A stretch of 14,409 bases of DNA from Methanobrevibacter sp. (GTDB taxonomy: Archaea; Methanobacteriota; Methanobacteria; Methanobacteriales; Methanobacteriaceae): NCBI GenBank assembly GCA_017652345.1, contig JAGCBE010000233.1, positions 1-14,409 of the forward strand, in the 5' to 3' direction. The notes under the pieces were generated by a model. It had not been told where the DNA came from, did no database searches, and saw only the letters and a list, made by a program, of their open reading frames with translations. A program made the translations under genes and the position numbers. Below are positions 13,285-14,409 of the stretch, one piece after another. Position 1 is the first letter of the stretch, and every line of letters begins with the position of its first letter.

Positions 13285-13351
13285 CTACAACTGTAGAATT
13301 TTTCTACAACTGTAGAATTTTTCTACAAAAGTAGAAATTCTACAACTGTAG
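13285..13351. repeat. Array of four CTACANNTGTAG operators (CopY/BlaI-type boxes)
   Basis: CTACAACTGTAG occurs exactly at 13285-13296, 13304-13315 and 13340-13351, with a variant CTACAAAAGTAG at 13323-13334. Starts are 19, 19 and 17 bp apart. The core TACAACTGTA fits the KACANNTGTA cop box and the related TACANNTGTA sites of the CopY/BlaI/MecI repressor family. Which member, host or phage, binds cannot be told from sequence. Confidence 0.7.
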
Positions 13352-13375
13352 AATTGAAGAGTTGTAAAAATGAAC

Positions 13376-13404
13376 ATCTGAACAAATATTCATATGTTCG
13401 TCAA
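13376..13404 (-). promoter_or_regulatory. Weak candidate promoter for the RHH-led leftward operon
   Basis: On the minus strand TTGACG (13404-13399) and TCAGAT (13381-13376) are separated by 17 bp. The -35 is good (5/6) but the -10 matches only 3/6. If real, all the operator-like motifs lie just downstream of its start point, where bound proteins would act as roadblocks. No better promoter was found between 13161 and 13465. Confidence 0.25.
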
Positions 13405-13438
13405 GGATAGAAGGAAATTGGTTAACCAATTTCCTTTC
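13402..13438. terminator. Long hairpin built around palindrome site 24
   Basis: An 18-bp stem with a one-base bulge is centred on TTGGTTAACCAA (13418-13429), extended by AAGGAAA/TTTCCTT and GATAG/CTATC. It lies 28 bases past the stop of the right-edge gene, as expected for a terminator of leftward transcription, but no T run follows the stem. It may act as a terminator, an RNA-processing site or an extended protein-binding site. Confidence 0.55.
13418..13429. repeat. 12-bp palindrome TTGGTTAACCAA (site 24)
   Basis: Exact copy at the centre of the long hairpin separating the right-edge gene from the RHH operator region. Confidence 0.9.
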
Positions 13439-13465
13439 TATCGTTGTAGACTTTCTATAACTGTA

Positions 13466-14409
13466 TTACTTTGTTTCTTCTTTTGCTTCTTCCTGTGCTT
13501 CTTCTGCTTCCTGTATAGCCTTTATTAATTCCATAATAAGTGGTGCCACTCTGTTATTACCTTTGTAGTATTCGGCTATTGTAGAAATTGCTAACCTAAC
13601 TTTTTCTACTTCTTCTGTCTGTGCCTGTGCCTGTGCCTGTGTGCTATCGTCTGTGCTATCGTCTGTGCTATCGTCTGTGCTATCGTCTGTGCTATCGTCT
13701 GTGCTATCTGTTACCTTTGTTGTTTTGTTCTCAATAGGTGGATTATTGATTAACCTAACTTCTTCTTTTAATTCTTTCTGTGTAGCCGTTAACGAAATTT
13801 TATCAGTAACAATGTACTTTTCGTAAAACTCTTCTGCTTTATCTCTTAACTGTGCCTGTGTGAGTGCTTCAACATCTAATTTATTGAAGAGTGTTAAAAC
13901 AACATCAAGATTAGAAACTGATACACTCTGTGGAATAAATGAACGCCACATATACCCGTCTGCTTCTAAATCACCAAACAATAAACCAATACGACGATAT
14001 TTAGAAAGTGTGTTTTTACTTAACTCTGAATGTATTTCTGATACCATATCAACCACAGACTTAAAGCCTGCTTTTTCTGCCACTTTTTTTGTAAGTCTTG
14101 CCATAGAAATACATAAACCTTTATTTGACATAGTGCCTAAATTGGCAAACATATCAACATCAAGAAGCGTTGCAACAGCCTTTGTATCTCTAATCTGAAT
14201 GGTAGTTTTTTCGTATCCACCTTTAACTTTCTTGTTGAATGAGAAAGAATAAAAATCAATCTGTTTTCCGTCTTTCAGACTTTCAGACTGTAAATTATTC
14301 TGTGGAATAAGACTAAATAATCTTTCCTTTAATGCTTCTGTCGTGCTAACTGTTTCTTTTGCTACTTCCTGTGCTACTTCCTGTGTCTGTGCTACTTCCT
14401 GTGCCTGTG
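13466..14409 (-). CDS. Unidentified repeat-rich protein, 5' end cut by the window edge
   Basis: The frame is open to the right edge, so at least 313 residues are present and the true start lies outside; an internal ATG at 14152 is not needed as the start. Next to the edge are Val-Ala-Gln/Glu-Val-Ala-Gln repeats. A globular part follows, including KQIDFYSFSFNKKV, DTKAVATLLDVD, and a helical region around SKYRRIGLLFGDLEADG. Then comes a (Asp-Ser-Thr-Asp)n tract, a Gln-Ala tract and a C-terminal helical Glu/Ala/Lys segment. No catalytic motif or membrane segment is visible. It is the most upstream early gene seen, ending 28 bases before the site-24 hairpin. Function unknown. Confidence 0.8.
   Translation of the reverse strand, partial: QAQEVAQTQEVAQEVAKETVSTTEALKERLFSLIPQNNLQSESLKDGKQIDFYSFSFNKKVKGGYEKTTIQIRDTKAVATLLDVDMFANLGTMSNKGLCISMARLTKKVAEKAGFKSVVDMVSEIHSELSKNTLSKYRRIGLLFGDLEADGYMWRSFIPQSVSVSNLDVVLTLFNKLDVEALTQAQLRDKAEEFYEKYIVTDKISLTATQKELKEEVRLINNPPIENKTTKVTDSTDDSTDDSTDDSTDDSTDDSTQAQAQAQTEEVEKVRLAISTIAEYYKGNNRVAPLIMELIKAIQEAEEAQEEAKEETK
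13620..13708 (-). repeat. Tandem 12-bp and 6-bp repeats inside the right-edge gene
   Basis: Five exact copies of GTGCTATCGTCT (13641-13700) plus a partial sixth code Asp-Ser-Thr-Asp-type repeats. They are preceded by CTGTGC repeats (about 13620-13640) coding Gln-Ala. Unit lengths are multiples of three, so copy-number change would alter protein length without a frameshift. Confidence 0.9.
14361..14409 (-). repeat. GCTACTTCCTGT repeats at the window edge
   Basis: Three copies of GCTACTTCCTGT, interrupted by a CTGTGT step, code Glu-Val-Ala-Gln-type repeats and continue off the window. Confidence 0.75.

Noticed and set aside
13372..13399. GAACAT-N16-ATGTTC inverted repeat, resembling a LexA (SOS) box
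   Set aside because: The Firmicutes LexA box needs CGAAC-N4-GTTCG; the spacing here is far too long, although the half sites match.
116..13429. Palindromes as restriction sites (each contains GTYRAC, the HincII site)
   Set aside because: Restriction would select against such sites, and GTYRAC also occurs outside the 12-mers (for example near 793 and 1771); selection clearly covers all 12 bases.
1..14409. Inverted terminal repeats expected for a protein-primed linear genome
   Set aside because: The first and last bases of the window do not pair, and a gene runs off the right edge, so the genome ends are not both present.

Overview
The window carries most of a small, AT-rich podovirus genome of the phi29-like (protein-primed) type. 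The evidence is a family B DNA polymerase directly preceded by a terminal-protein candidate, a phi29 gp16-type packaging ATPase, a collar/portal protein, a major capsid protein and a tail-knob protein. Strong AAAGGAG ribosome binding sites, a SigA-type promoter and sites matching Firmicutes regulators point to a Firmicutes host (inference). The right edge cuts through a gene. No inverted terminal repeat pairs the two window ends, so the true genome ends are probably outside.

Layout: positions 1-270 hold inverted repeats, one strong promoter and a leader. Seven late genes follow on the plus strand: portal, lower-collar-like protein, a 97-residue small protein, major capsid protein, tail knob, NlpC/P60 peptidase and packaging ATPase. 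They end at a bidirectional terminator near 8801-8830. From the right edge, leftward genes converge on it: an unidentified repeat-rich protein (partial), a ribbon-helix-helix (RHH) regulator, a 64-residue protein with two polymerase motifs, an SSB-like acidic-tailed protein, a 67-residue protein overlapping the terminal-protein candidate, the DNA polymerase and a small zinc-finger protein.

Two things stand out. First, a 12-bp palindrome, TTGGTYRACCAA, occurs 24 times across the window (about 0.003 expected by chance), in leaders, between genes, in terminators and inside genes in all three reading frames. It looks like a genome-wide binding-site system, comparable in layout to mycobacteriophage stoperators. 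Second, the roughly 300-bp region upstream of the RHH gene packs in sequences matching three Firmicutes operators: a 17/18 CIRCE element (HrcA), an exact CodY box with a one-mismatch second copy, and an array of CopY/BlaI-type TACANNTGTA boxes. A working model is that host stress and nutrient regulators control the RHH protein, and that this protein, or another factor, reads the 24 palindromes to silence or organise the phage genome. The motifs are directly visible; the model is inference.
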